NCBI GenBank assembly: GCA_025094145.1 | Contig: JALLLS010000091.1 | Location: 62,001 to 126,000, forward strand | Reading direction: 5' to 3' | From: Spinellus fusiger | Taxonomy: Eukaryota > Mucoromycota > Mucoromycetes > Mucorales > Phycomycetaceae | DNA length: 64,000 nucleotides | Shown: positions 34,671-45,835 of the stretch, in pieces | Position numbering within the stretch: the first letter of the stretch is position 1 | How the letters are laid out: each line of letters begins with the position of its first letter | Notes under the pieces: generated by a model | Seen by the model: only the letters and a program-made list of their open reading frames with translations | The model's database searches: none | What the model was told of the DNA's origin: nothing | Translations under genes and position numbers: made by a program

Positions 34671-35094
34671 GGATAGAATGCTGATGAACTAATCATACCC
34701 TTATGTTAGGGCGTTTCTGTACATGGCAGATGGTGAATGGCTCAAGGCAAAACATTTATTACAACAGGTCTATGAGGCCAATAACGATAATTTATTAGTA
34801 AGTCCATAATGAAAGAAAGAAAGAAAACTCATCTCTTTTACTCTATAGATTGTTAGTAATCTGGCAGTATGTGAGGTGTATCTTGGTCAATTAGCAAATG
34901 CCATTGAACTGCTTGAAAAACTCACAAGAGAAAACCCATCTTCTGCTGGTACTTGTGAGACAGTACTCATGAATCTATGCACTCTGTATGAAGTGCGCTA
35001 TGATTCAGCAGTAGAGAAAAAGATAGATGTCTTGAAGCAGGTGGCACGTTGGGTGGGGGATTCTTTTAATGCAGAGTGTATTAAACTGCAATAA
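33177..35094 (+). CDS. TRAPPC12: TRAPPC12 (TRAPP III complex subunit, TPR protein)
   Basis: Eight exons: 33177-33500, 33546-33665, 33744-33830, 33951-34202, 34269-34472, 34517-34617, 34710-34797, 34849-35094; 473 aa. The N-terminus is disordered with a poly-Pro run. The C-terminal two-thirds is the TPR region of the TRAPPC12/TTC15 family (LWYIRLLALVKLGLHQLA, GRIGTLVPFELWMLWACLP, LGDYASAEKMYQRIQE, NLAVCEVYLGQLANAIELLE). TRAPPC12 acts in ER-to-Golgi traffic. The intron at 33831-33950 has a GC donor (CAT/GCAAGT) and TTTTAG acceptor; unspliced, the frame would stop after about 40 codons. It is shorter than the human protein (735 aa) because of its short N-terminus. Confidence 0.85.
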
Positions 35095-35444
35095 ATACAT
35101 AGTACAAAGGGAAATGAAGGAGGCTTTTGGATAGTCTTCCAGTGGTCATCTCTTCTTGTAGTAATGGCCTACAATGGCTATTGACTAGTAATGAGTGTAC
35201 GTTTGCATTGCTTTATAACATCAGAGTAAAGGGTCTTTGTAAAATTTCAAATGAATAGAATAGAAACACTATGGTTTATTGCATAACACAACAGAGCATC
35301 AAGACAATAACTGAAGTTCAGCTGGATAATAATCTACACTGTTTGGATTGCGTAAAAGCACGCACAGCTTTTTCTCTTTCCTTTGTCTATTATAATAAAA
35401 AGAAGGATCAATACACTAGAACCATAGCATCTCTTTACTACTCT

Positions 35445-38400
35445 TTACCTCATCATCTCCCACAATGCACGAATGCCAAGGGCCGTACATGCACCTATCC
35501 CCACACCACGTCCGTGCATAAAAGAGAAGGCACCCTGTGTCAAGTAGCCTATAGACTCAAGACTAGAAGGTGCAGTACCCTTTGTAGAATAAGAAACAAG
35601 ACCAGCAGTGAGTGGATAAGATCCTTATTCATAAACACCATCTTTTTACTCACAAATGCTCTTTTATCCACCATGGTGGCCATTTCTACTCCACTGTCTT
35701 TTACCCGATACACAGTGGCATAAGGCATTGGTGCTCCTTGCTGGGTGCATACCACGCGTACTCTCACCAAGAAGAGGGATAGATCCACCCTAGGATGCAG
35801 TCTTAAATGACGCCTAGAGAACATATCTGCCACCAGGGTCTCCAATGCCTTGGTGAGGGTTCCAGTAGTGACATGTTTAGTTAATGTGGCTACTAATTCA
35901 GTGCCTTGAAGCAGACAGTAGGGTGGACTTGGTCTGTTCTTATTCCATAGAGACTCTTTCTTTCTGCTGCTGTCTGTCTTTATCAATGTCTCAAAGGCAG
36001 CCTCAAAAGGATGCTCACTCCCCATGGCTTTGTAGTTCACCCGTTTTGCAGGAGGTGTTTTTAACCATTGCCTCTGAGCTGATGTCTTTGCCTCTTCTCT
36101 GTGGGCTTCATAAGCCCTTGTGCCTGGATAGTCATAGGGGAAACAGCTATGGCCACTTTCCAAAGACAGAGCATGGACATCGTGAATACCAATTACCTTT
36201 GCACCAGCAAACACAAGTGAGTTCCAAAATGCACTGCCCCATCCATAAGGTAGAAGAACAATCCAACGCTCTACTTGATGTTGGTGCTGGTGCTGATGGA
36301 CATAGGGAGTGGGTTGTGTTGAAGCAGTGGAAAGATCCCATCCTTGGTGGATGAGTAAGACTGGTATTTTACTATCTTGATCAGTCAATTCCAATTTTGA
36401 TCCTGGCAAAAGATTCTTATAGATGGGGATATTCATAAGTTCAAGGAATTCCACCAAAGATATACTACTAGTATTACCTGTTCTCTGCGTTTATTCAGTG
36501 CATATTCCCTGACTCTACTTTCTGATGAAGTCAGTCGAGCTGTAGAATCCCACAGATCAGATGTCATGACATGGTCTGGCCAGTGTCGCAGGAGATTCGA
36601 CAAGCGCTGGCTCACTTCAGGAGATATTTCTTTTGTACTTGGACGTTTTCTCTGAGGAAACCTATATGAACACTGCTATCAGTCACCCACCACCACCCTC
36701 TTTTCTTCTTAGCTAGTTTGAGTTTATGGCTACATTACTTTAGACGGGGATCCTCCACAGTCAGTCCAAGCACAACACCAGAGGACAATGAACAAGAAGA
36801 GTTAAGACACCCAATATCCTTCCACACTTGATATGATTCTAAACTATCGGATGCATTGACATTAGGCTCTTTTCTTGCTTCCACAGGCAGAAGGACAGAT
36901 TGTAAGAGAGCTGTTGCGTGAGGACCAGTAATCTCAAAACGTGCCAATGTATCTGTTTGTTTCTGTACGCAAATATCTGATACATCCACTATTCAATATT
37001 TCATTAGGAATACTTGTCTTTATATTTATTGATAGATTTGGATGGAGAGTCTATAAAATAGACTTACCTTTTTCCAACACTAATGATTCCTTTTCAATGG
37101 CTTTCTTGATGAAATACACTGCTTCTTTATCAGCCGAGGGATGGGCCCATAGCCAAAGCACTGTTTCTTCATTGGATGGCATCGGGGGCTTCCATACATA
37201 GGTTATAGGACATATGAGATGTGTAGGGTAAGCCATGGGTTCATACAGATGAGTGGTTCCCATGCGCTGTCCTTTAGTGTACCTGATATACCTTACAAGG
37301 TCAATATCTCATCCGGTAGTTTCATAGGAATGGCACTCATTCCTTACCTATCACTGCCCACAGAAGGTAGAAAGGGATGTGTCATGGTGTTCATAACATG
37401 AACAATGTCTTTGAATCCACCTTTTATTTGAATACATCCTTTATAAGATGCATCGTGTAGGACTGCAGAGTGAGTGAGGGCTCTGTATTGAGTTTTGGCT
37501 GATTTGATAAGAGGTTTTGTTGCCTAGACAGACATTGATTCTATTAGAAAGGACCTTTATGTATCTGTTAGATGTTCTTCTTACTAATTGATACCCCCAT
37601 ACATGGGTCATTCTCATACGCTTGACATGCCATAGGTGTGTTTCCAACCATCTTTTACTTGCTATTCACAGTGAGGAGGGAGGATGTCAACCTTTATCAA
37701 CATACTTCATCTTTCTTTTCTGATCCCTTTGACTTACACTTTCTCCGGAGGTATTCCTTTGTAAATACAGTAGGTTTAAGCTGATTTCCGTTCTTCAGTA
37801 CTATTTTCTCCTTCAAGAAAGGACATCCCATCTACGTATCCCAATGCATCAGTAGAATAAATACACATGTTCATTCTCTCGTATCACACTACCTTTTTGG
37901 CAGCTCTTGCTCTTTGTAAAGCAGAAAGACCCTTTAGCCGATGACTGGCTGGACGACGACGTTGAGACCGAAGTTGTTGAGGGAATGCATCCAGTTTGGT
38001 AGAGAAGCTACCACCACCCACCATCCGCAGAAGCATCAGCCTACAAATAACTCTCTCTTTCTCTCTACTTTATTAATTGTCTATTACTTTACCTTGTCTG
38101 TTTGAGGAGAGACTGCATAGTATTCAATTCTGGGTACCGTGCCATCATAAACTGCTTTGTGTCTATTGAACCCGCCACTCTTAACCCATGTTTTGCTAAT
38201 AAAGAATAGATAAGGGGAGAGAGAGAGAGTGTGTGTGTGTGTGTCAATACAGTAGCTTTGTTGTTGTTGTTGTTGTTGAGCACTCCTCTTACAAAGAATA
38301 TTCTCTCCTATTTGGGTTGCTTCATGGTCTTGATCATTGGCTATGGTTGTGAAATGAGTTATTCATGGTGGCATTCTATAAGTTTTCCTACTTTTCTTCT

Positions 38401-38461
38401 TCTGTGGTGGACTAGAAAGGGGGTTCTCAGAAGGTCGTTTGTTGGTGGTGTTATGCTTCAT
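35445..38461 (-). CDS. POP1: Pop1, RNase P / RNase MRP protein subunit
   Basis: Eleven exons: 38461-38392, 38195-38093, 38040-37893, 37831-37738, 37661-37585, 37523-37348, 37282-37068, 36988-36739, 36661-36478, 36415-35654, 35555-35445; 729 aa. Pop1 is the largest protein of RNase P and RNase MRP, which process pre-tRNA and pre-rRNA. Recognisable blocks: the basic RSQRRRPASHRLKGL, RWLETHLWHVKRMRMTHVWG, VLHDASYKGCIQIKGG, and the POPLD region (NLLPGSKLELTDQDSKIPVL, WIVLLPYGWGSAFWNSLVFA). The C-terminal IGYLTQGAFSFMHGRGVG closes the family match. A (CAC/CAT) tract encodes a His/Gln run before the POPLD motif. Confidence 0.9.
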
Positions 38462-38870
38462 TAGGATCGATGACTTTGTGGCAGTCATCGAACTACTGCT
38501 ATGGCTCGTGGTATGTGACTTGTTCTCTTTCTATCTGCCTCTTGGAAAGAAATAATTCAATACACCCATAAATACCACTGTTGATTGTATTAGGGCATTG
38601 TGTATTATGACAGTCTAGTTGCAGCGTCACTCAACAGGGATGTATAGGTATATGTATATGTATATGTATATCACAAAGACAAATAACACATGTTTATTAA
38701 AAAGATATTTCAATAGATTCTATTGTGTAAATCAATTTCTACTACAGCAAGAGATGTCTCTCTAATAAACACATTCTAGAGAATAAACATTGGTCTATTC
38801 TAACCAATTCGGCTTTTGAATCTTGTCATGAACAAGTCTCATTATTCTATTTTTCATTTTATTATGGTTG
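38462..38870. other. Spacer between Pop1 and U2 snRNA
   Basis: No gene of usable length is seen. A GTATAT tract lies at 38645-38670. It holds the Pop1 promoter and the U2 3' flank. Confidence 0.5.
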
Positions 38871-39069
38871 GGAGCCCCCATTTGGCGTCACATCGCAGCA
38901 GTGTAAGGCGAAGGACACCTGTGGATTCTAAAGATGGCAAGCCAGAGCTCCAGATTCCGGGCGCAAAAAAATTAGATTAACAACGATAGGTACTATGTAC
39001 CAAGTTATAGTTGTTAAACTATAAAGAACAGATACTACACTTGATCTTAGCCAAAAGGCCTGAGAGGAT
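38871..39069 (-). ncRNA. U2: U2 spliceosomal snRNA
   Basis: On the minus strand the 5' end reads ATCCTCTCAGGCCTTTTGGC, followed by the invariant TAAGATCAAGTGTAGTATCT, which contains the branch-point recognition sequence GTAGTA. Stem IIb-like sequence, a T-rich Sm site (AATTTTTTTGCG) and a 3' stem-loop (TGCTGCGATG region, ending GGGGGCTCCC) follow. Length is about 199 nt, similar to vertebrate U2 and far shorter than S. cerevisiae U2. U2 base-pairs with intron branch points. The exact 3' end is estimated. Confidence 0.93.
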
Positions 39070-39100
39070 AAGGAAAAAAAAGGTCCACAGGAAACAGGCC

Positions 39101-39110
39101 TTTATATAGT
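39101..39110 (-). promoter_or_regulatory. TATA box of the U2 gene
   Basis: ACTATATAAA on the minus strand, about 32-41 nt upstream of the inferred U2 5' end. This is the expected position for a TATA element. Confidence 0.6.
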
Positions 39111-39361
39111 TTTCAGTTGGACATTCGGACAATCAAAAAATAACAAGTCCCACTCCTCTAGAATGAGTCATCGTCGGTTGTTCAATCATTCGTCATGAAC
39201 GAGACTGCTATTGTGTGGGTGTAATCTATTACAACAGTCCCAGAGACAAGTCACTTTTTAGCAGAACAGACATCAGTCTACAGTGAGAGACAGTCCTATA
39301 AAGGGTAGAGCCGTGGTAAAGGTCGAATGTGTCTATTGAATCGTACTACACTACACCACCA

Positions 39362-39448
39362 CTTTATTATTACACTAATACACTAATACACTAATACACT
39401 AATACACTAATACACTATTACACTATTACACTATTACACTATTACACT
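39362..39448. repeat. TACACTAATA / TACACTAT tandem array
   Basis: About five units of a 10-nt motif followed by about five units of a related TACACTATTA motif, upstream of the U2 gene. Confidence 0.9.
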
Positions 39449-40075
39449 GAGTATCATTTAAATAAACATAGAACATTCATACAGAATCAAGTATATGAGT
39501 CAACAGACTTTTATGCAATAGTGTTTAGCACCGTAAAAAAAGAGTGAATCTTTATTATTAAAGTACAAAGTAGAAACACTGAGTACTATTATTAAAAGGT
39601 GTCTTTCTGTCATAGAAATACCAAACAAAAACAAAAAGAGTGTTGATAGTGCTGAGAAATTGGACCTGTGCATTACAAGAAGCACTTCTATTAAGGAGCT
39701 ATCGTATCCATAAACATATATTTACAGCAGGATACCATGAGATAGATAAATATATTAACTAATCATTCTTTCTAAACTATAGATCTATTAACATTATAAT
39801 TATACACTCAACAATATCTACATTTACTTAAAATTAGGAATATCACAAGTAATTTTATGTCATTCAATGGAAAAAGTATCAAGAGAGTTAATTTTCTACT
39901 GGGTGATATACACTGACATGGCCAATTCAAACATCATCTATTGTGTTAGTATAGATCAAGGGATTATAAATGATGCTATTACAACTAACATGGATCTATC
40001 CATGTTAGTTGTAGGTCAATTACTATTGATAATCTCTCTTTGTAAATCAAATGGGCACAGTTTAGAAAAAGTATT

Positions 40076-40150
40076 CACTATTCTCGGAAATGATTGGGAC
40101 ATTTTTCGAAATAAGTTTGGGACAAAAACGTAGAAAAAGTTGGGACATTT
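40076..40150. mobile_element. Remnant terminus of a Tc1/mariner-type element
   Basis: CACTATTCTCGGAAATGATT followed by repeated GGGACATTTTT-like motifs resembles the terminus CACTATTTTCGGAAATTATT of the elements at 52.4 and 55.4 kb, with GGGACA replacing GCGCAC/GCACAA. No transposase is seen alongside. Confidence 0.5.
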
Positions 40151-40461
40151 TTAGGATCTTAATCTTGCAACTTCTTCAAAAACACAGTTGAACCATTATG
40201 CATATTGCTGTATTCTAGAGATGGAATAGTTCCCAACCTGATCTCCTATATTATCTCTTGTCCAAAGCACATTAAGCACAGTGATCGCTATCTATAAATC
40301 TATTATATTCACAAAAACATGAATAAAACCGTGTTACTTGAAGAGAAAAGAGCATGAATAAGACTGTTCATCCATCAACAAAAGCCAGTGACAGTGACTG
40401 TTCTTTTTTCTTTTTCTTTTAACCTATCCTCTACAACTGTCATTCTTCTTCCTTTAATAAT

Positions 40462-43229
40462 ATGGACCCATTTGATAGCAAGGCAGGACAAGCACCTATT
40501 AAAAAAGAGTAGGTTGTCCACTAATAGACTGATAAAAGACTTACATCATCATAAAAAGATACCGTAAAGAGAGGTGGGTAGAAGAAGGCGACGAAGAAAT
40601 ATCGCACGGTGTATTTGGAGACGACCAGAACGAAGGAAGAAAGTTTTCCTCAGACGTAATACCTTGCTCAGTGAATAATGACTAAACTTTCTTAGCCTAA
40701 ACAAAAGCGTCGTGGGCAAAACAAAGGACAGCGTGGCAAAAAACGTATTCTAGATGCTGTAAAAGTATGTTTATAGATACATATGTATATAATCAAGCTG
40801 AAAGTACTAACAGCTTTCTATGGCTCATAGATTTGTAAACACACTGCTCTTGGTAATGAATGTCCACTTGGTGAAAAGTACGTTAATATAAAAACCAGAA
40901 AGCTAATTATGTGGTAGGTGTCGGTTTGTACATGATTTGCAACTGTATTTGGCATCAAAACCGGCAGACTTGGGCACTAGCTGTGTCCACTTTGATTTGT
41001 TTGGAAAGTATGTCGAGCAATTTTATGAATAAGAACAATTTCACTGCTTGCACTAATACAGTTATTCTGATACTTAGATGCATTCGTGGCTACAAATGTC
41101 GTTATTTGGGTGCACATTTAGATGAAAACAACAAATTGGTTGAAAATAAAGAGGTAGGGTATATTAAAGACAGTGCATTAGTTTGTAGTTTTATAAACTC
41201 GATTCTAGCTTGTCAAAAAAAACCCAGTGTATACCAGAAACGTTATCCAGACAGAAGTGCAAATACAGCTCGACCGTCAAAGAGTAAGTTCCAAAATTAA
41301 GGAGGGAGGTGTATTCAATCTCACACACTTAAACCTTATGCTTTAGTATCAATTCCCTAAAAGTGATGCTTACATGAAGATTGTGGCTGAAGAGATTATT
41401 GCAGAAAGAGGTGTAGCTGCTCCAGCTCTAAAACGCAAAAATGAAGAGGATGAGGAAAAAACTGCGGAAGAGAACCACTGCAGCAAAAAAGAAAAGTTGG
41501 ACCATGCACAGACAGCGAATGAATTAGAGGCACAAACACTACCTCCTGTTGTAACAGCACCTGTAGTAGAACCTGTAGTAGAACCTGTAGCAGCAGAGAT
41601 CAAGCCTATTGACCATGATCTACCAAAAATTGATATGAATGTGGAGGCTACCAAACCTTTAGGTCCCATCGACACTGAGCGCCCCTTGAAAAAGCTAATC
41701 GACTTCAGAAACAAAACCTACCTTGCACCCCTTACTACTGTTGGCAATTTACCTTTCAGAAGAATCTGTAAAGAATATGGTGTTGATATTACATGTGGTG
41801 AAATGGCCATGGCAAAAAACTTACTTCAAGGTCAACAGTCAGAATGGGCACTGACTAAACGTCATATCTCAGAAGATATTTTCGGTGTTCAGGTAATGGA
41901 TAGGGATCTACATGCACTAAACTGGATCAACCCATAGGTCTGTGGCTCTAAAGTGGAACAAGTCACTAAAGCCTGTGAACTGATCAACTATGAAATTGAT
42001 GTTGATTTTGTGGATCTCAACATGGGATGTCCAATTGATTTAGTGTTTAACTCTGTAAGGATAAAAGCATAAAAAGGTAGTATCTAATAGGTATGTTAAG
42101 GGTGCTGGCTCTGCTCTTCCAGAATCAAGGGGCCGTATGGTGAAAATGATCAGAGGCATGCAGACTGTATTGGATGTTCCTGTCACTGTTAAATTCAGAA
42201 CCGGCATTAAAGAAAGTGAGCCCACCGCACAAAAGTTGATTCCACGTTTACAAGAATTGGTAAGCACAGATACTATGAGACTTTATATTTACAATTGAAT
42301 AGAACGTCAGCCTTGCCACTGTAAGTATATTTACTATTAAATCGTTTCAAAGGGAAACAGTAGCAGTAACCAAGAGGATAGATCCATGGCCGCTCTCGTA
42401 TGCAACGCTATACTAAATCAGCCAACTGGGACTATATTGCTCAGTTGAAAAAGGAAGCTGGCAATATACCACTTTTTGGTAAGTTATTTCTACAATGCAT
42501 CTATAGAAATAATAAAAGGGGATAAACATGGTATCCATAAAAGCTAATACATTTTATATGATAGGAAATGGTGATGTGCTTAGTTTTGAAGATTACAACA
42601 ACTGCAAGACATCCTCAGGTGTAGACGGTATCATGATTGGAAGGTAGGTATATTATACATGAAATCAACATCTGTACTAATACTGTATTGGTAGAGGTGC
42701 TCTCATTAAGCCATGGCTATTTGATGAGATCAAAGAACAGCGTCACTGGGATATTTCTTCTCGTGAACGGTTTGACATGTTAAAACGTTTCTGTAATTAT
42801 GGCTTAGAGCACTGGGGTACAGACAGTCAGGTATACTTGTGAATGCAATTATGACACGTCTTCTTACTATTCCAAAGGGTGTAAATATTACAAGACGATT
42901 CCTGTGTGAATGGCAATCTTTCTTGTACAGATATGTCCCTGTTGGTTTATTAGAAGTTGTTCCTCAAAAGCTGAATGAGAGAGCTCCACCCTATTTTGGA
43001 CGTGATGATTTAGAGACTTTGATGGCAAGTCCTAGAGCAGAGGACTGGGTGAAGATAAGGTAGGCCAGTCATCATAAAGAAAGTATTGAATGCGTCTCTA
43101 GTGAAATGCTGCTTGGTCCTGCACCTGGAGATTTTAGCTTCGTTCCTAAGCACAAAGCAAACTCGTTCGAGGTAAATGATTGCAATATCTTGGGTTATAA
43201 GTGTCTTATTTGACATGTATTAGGGTTAA
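40462..43229 (+). CDS. DUS3: Dus3, tRNA-dihydrouridine(47) synthase
   Basis: Seventeen exons join in frame: 40462-40508, 40559-40655, 40696-40764, 40831-40877, 40918-41007, 41078-41153, 41209-41283, 41347-41892, 41938-42054, 42101-42259, 42303-42320 (18-nt microexon), 42382-42478, 42565-42643, 42695-42830, 42878-43059, 43102-43171, 43224-43229; 636 aa. Dus3 reduces U47 in tRNA using FMN and NAD(P)H. Two CCCH zinc fingers ([20 protein letters not shown], then [13 protein letters not shown]) precede the TIM-barrel: [72 protein letters not shown]. The expected catalytic Cys is in NMGCP. A Lys/Glu-rich linker (ENHCSKKEK) separates the halves. The final coding exon is only GGT-TAA. Confidence 0.93.
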
Positions 43230-44327
43230 GAATAGAATTAGCCATCAATTGATCTCTAATACCAGTAAAAATGGCAAATATGCTTATTTCAAAACACATA
43301 CGATGAAACATCTTCCTGATCATCTTATTGATGCTATCAGAATAAAATATTATACAAAATATGTAGTACAGCTTAAAGTATTTTACTATTGTTTTGGGGT
43401 GATTTTAAATGCTATCCAAGCATTGAGCCTGATAGCCACCCTATGTGAGTTTTTGTAAATTTAGAGATAGAGAGAGAAACACATCAAATACAAAAGTGAA
43501 ATGATAAATAAATACACAGGAAAAAGAAACAGAAAGATTGATGGTACAGTGAGTTATAGGAAATGATTCAAGTTTTGATCTTCTGACCAATTATTATTTA
43601 TTTATCTTTTATTATTAGTATTCTACTACCTTTTCTCTATATTATGTTTGTCTTATTCAACACTACAGATCAAACAATAACAAAGCCTTTCTCTATCAGA
43701 AAAAGAATGACTGATGAATTTATTCGTTGTCTTAGTATACACGAGGCAACTGTAAATTGCACTAGTCAATTAGAGTGTCTGTCGCTTTAACATGAATTAT
43801 ACTATTATTTATTGTAATCTGAAGAGATACAAAAGAATAGGGGATTTGATGACTGTTCTATTACTTGAATGGCAAAAAAAAACCCCCTATGGAAAAGATC
43901 AACAGTCTACTTGAGAGTATGTCTAAAAGATGCGAGGTTGTCATTGAAGTAAAAAGTAGTAGTACTTGGTACTAATATTTCCTCTTCCAAATAAACATAC
44001 ACACACACATATATATATATATTATCCTGTTGATTTCATCTGTGTTTCATATAAGTCTGAAGTGTATAATGCATGTTGAACGTATTCTTTATAGCAAACA
44101 CGTAAAAGGATATGTTACAAGAAATAGTCGGAGAATCTAAAACTTGCAAGATTTTCTATAACTCACTGTATAACATATAAATAATAAGTTGTTGCCTCTT
44201 TATCAGAGTAGAGTGTGATGGGGTGAGAAGAGGCTTGAGAAATCAGTTTTCTATTGATATTTTGGATCAAATACTGTGATGTGGAGTTAAATATACATGA
44301 GATCACTAATAAAGGAAGCAGAGCTTA
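43230..44327. other. Intergenic region with dispersed-repeat sequence
   Basis: No intact gene. Segments at about 43400-43520, 43855-43960 and 44100-44180 match parts of the dispersed repeat seen at 49.99-50.9 kb, in the same order and orientation. (AC)n/(AT)n occur at 43997-44022. Confidence 0.6.
43400..44180 (+). repeat. Dispersed repeat, copy A (diverged)
   Basis: Shared blocks with copy B: GCATTGAGCCTGATAGCCACCC, read in part as GAGCCTGATAGCCA, near 43420; AAATACAAAAGTGAAA near 43487; ACTTGAATGGCAAAAAA near 43863; and GAGAATCTAAAACTTGCAAG near 44132. Confidence 0.6.
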
Positions 44328-45672
44328 TTATTTTATTTTCTTACCTCCTAGTATTTCTGCACTGTCTGTGTTGAGGGTGTTCTGGATGGAAGAAGGCTCT
44401 GCTGACTTTAATAATTCTATTACATGGGAGAATTCAACCTTGGCCTGTACAAATTGAGAGCAGCGAGGAAGAGATAGGTAGGCCAATCCTACCATGTAGG
44501 ACTTTCTTGCCTTGAGTTTGTTGAGAATAGACTCGCCATGGAGATTGTCTTTAACAAATAGGTGAGTCATGAGAATTCTAGAGAGAGAGAGAGAGAGAGA
44601 AAAAGTATGCTCTATACCATTGTCCTTTTCCAACCACTGTCTTACTAAATGAAGTGATGTGTCCATAGCATTTAATACTCTGATATCTGTGAATTGGTCT
44701 CCCAATTGAAGTCCAAATAGATTGGTAATAAAGTCTTTTTCCTATAACTGTTAATTCTATAAGTGTAGATGATACTACCTCCCTCAAATACATTTACATG
44801 TTTCATTTCCCTCCGTAAATAATAACAGCATTTGATTGTCGCCAGTACATACGCACCCAATGCATTATAAATAATTTCCTCGGGAGAAAGGGGTGGTTTA
44901 GATGTAGAAGGTGTATGGGTTTCGTCTACTAGAGTAGTAATATGATGAAATTAGATGCATGTAAATATGGTCTGTGAAAGAGCATGTCCAGAGATCTAGG
45001 CCATCTAAAAAAATCCACTTCAAGAAGAAAGAACAGCAGTGTTTCTCTCTATTTAATGCCTGTCTGTCGTATAAACAAGGGGTGTTTACTTCACAGCTTA
45101 ATAGTTGACCCATCACCCATACAAACTGAGACGCATTCATACGTTGGTTAACATCCTACTCAGGCTTCTTCTCTGTTATGACTATTCTCGTATCCACTTT
45201 TGAATCTATCATCTCAGTGGCACTCACAGCATCACAGAGAGTGAATAAAGGCAGATGGACCAGTTGGCCCACTTCAAATTCTGAATGTGGGTGAGTCTAT
45301 AGTGAGTATATCCACCTTTAACAGCCTTATTCACAAAGGCAGTAATAGTGTTCATAATACTCGGAACAAGAGGTGTGTTTGGTAATAAAAGAGGTATGTT
45401 TCTCAAAGGCCTATATTTTCAATATTCCAACTACTTATATACCTTTATGACCATGTTGATCTAATCTAATTCTACAATAGTAATGCCACCTGGAATATGT
45501 GGGTTCAATGCCTCAATATTCTCAACAGTATCCTTTCACTGGAGCAAGGGCTGTTGTTGGGTGGTTTGACTTGTGTGTCTGTATCTGCCACTCCTTCCAC
45601 CAAATAGATGTTCAATTCTGGGAGTGCTTCCATTGTATTAACATGTGTAAGGTAACAGCCATCCCTACTCAT
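44328..45672 (-). CDS. Unidentified multi-exon protein
   Basis: I do not recognise it. Several minus-strand segments look coding and are bounded by plausible splice sites. One pair is firm: the exon ending FTLCDA (donor GTGAGT at 45227) joins 45155-45090 (DVNQRMNASQFVWVMGQLLS); unspliced, an in-frame TAG intervenes. Others are PLRNIPLLLPNTPLVPSIMN (about 45.35 kb), SPEEIIYNALGAYVLATIKC (about 44.85 kb), MGDQFTDIRVLNAMDTSLHL (about 44.68 kb), and a last exon with KARKSYMVGLAYLSLPRC ending GGKKIK at 44328. I could not join all exons in frame. The first ATG I would consider is at 45672, about 165 bp from the divergent SF3A3 start, so they may share a promoter. The C-terminal half looks helical. 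Confidence 0.5.
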
Positions 45673-45835
45673 GTTGAATAGCGTTTACTCTGGACATTTA
45701 AAAAAATAACAACGGCAGCGAACTCGACAGGTACTGGCAAACCACCGTTGCTTTGTGACCACGTGATTAGTGGCTGAGACTGGCCTTTGTTCCATCCTTT
45801 TGGATGGTCTATTTTCTCCCTTTCTTCTCTACACC

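Larger units (their letters stand above)
39111..40461. other. Intergenic region with repeats and a transposon remnant
   Basis: Contains (TACACTAATA)n then (TACACTAT)n at about 39362-39448, a 15-bp perfect palindrome at 39981-40012, and a Tc1/mariner-type terminus at about 40076. An 88-aa open frame at 39867-40133 overlaps both the palindrome and the terminus, so I do not call it a gene. Confidence 0.5.

Noticed and set aside
37501..37561. A 31-nt intron in Pop1
   Set aside because: Using the donor GTAAGA after YQL gives a 61-nt intron and a better match to the Pop1 family, so the ultra-short version is unnecessary.
38501..38650. Two-exon 20-codon plus-strand peptide (MARG / IVYYDSLV)
   Set aside because: Splice signals look acceptable, but the product is too short and matches nothing.
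39867..40133. 88-aa open frame after U2
   Set aside because: It overlaps the perfect palindrome and runs into a transposon-like terminus; no motif, no splice partners.
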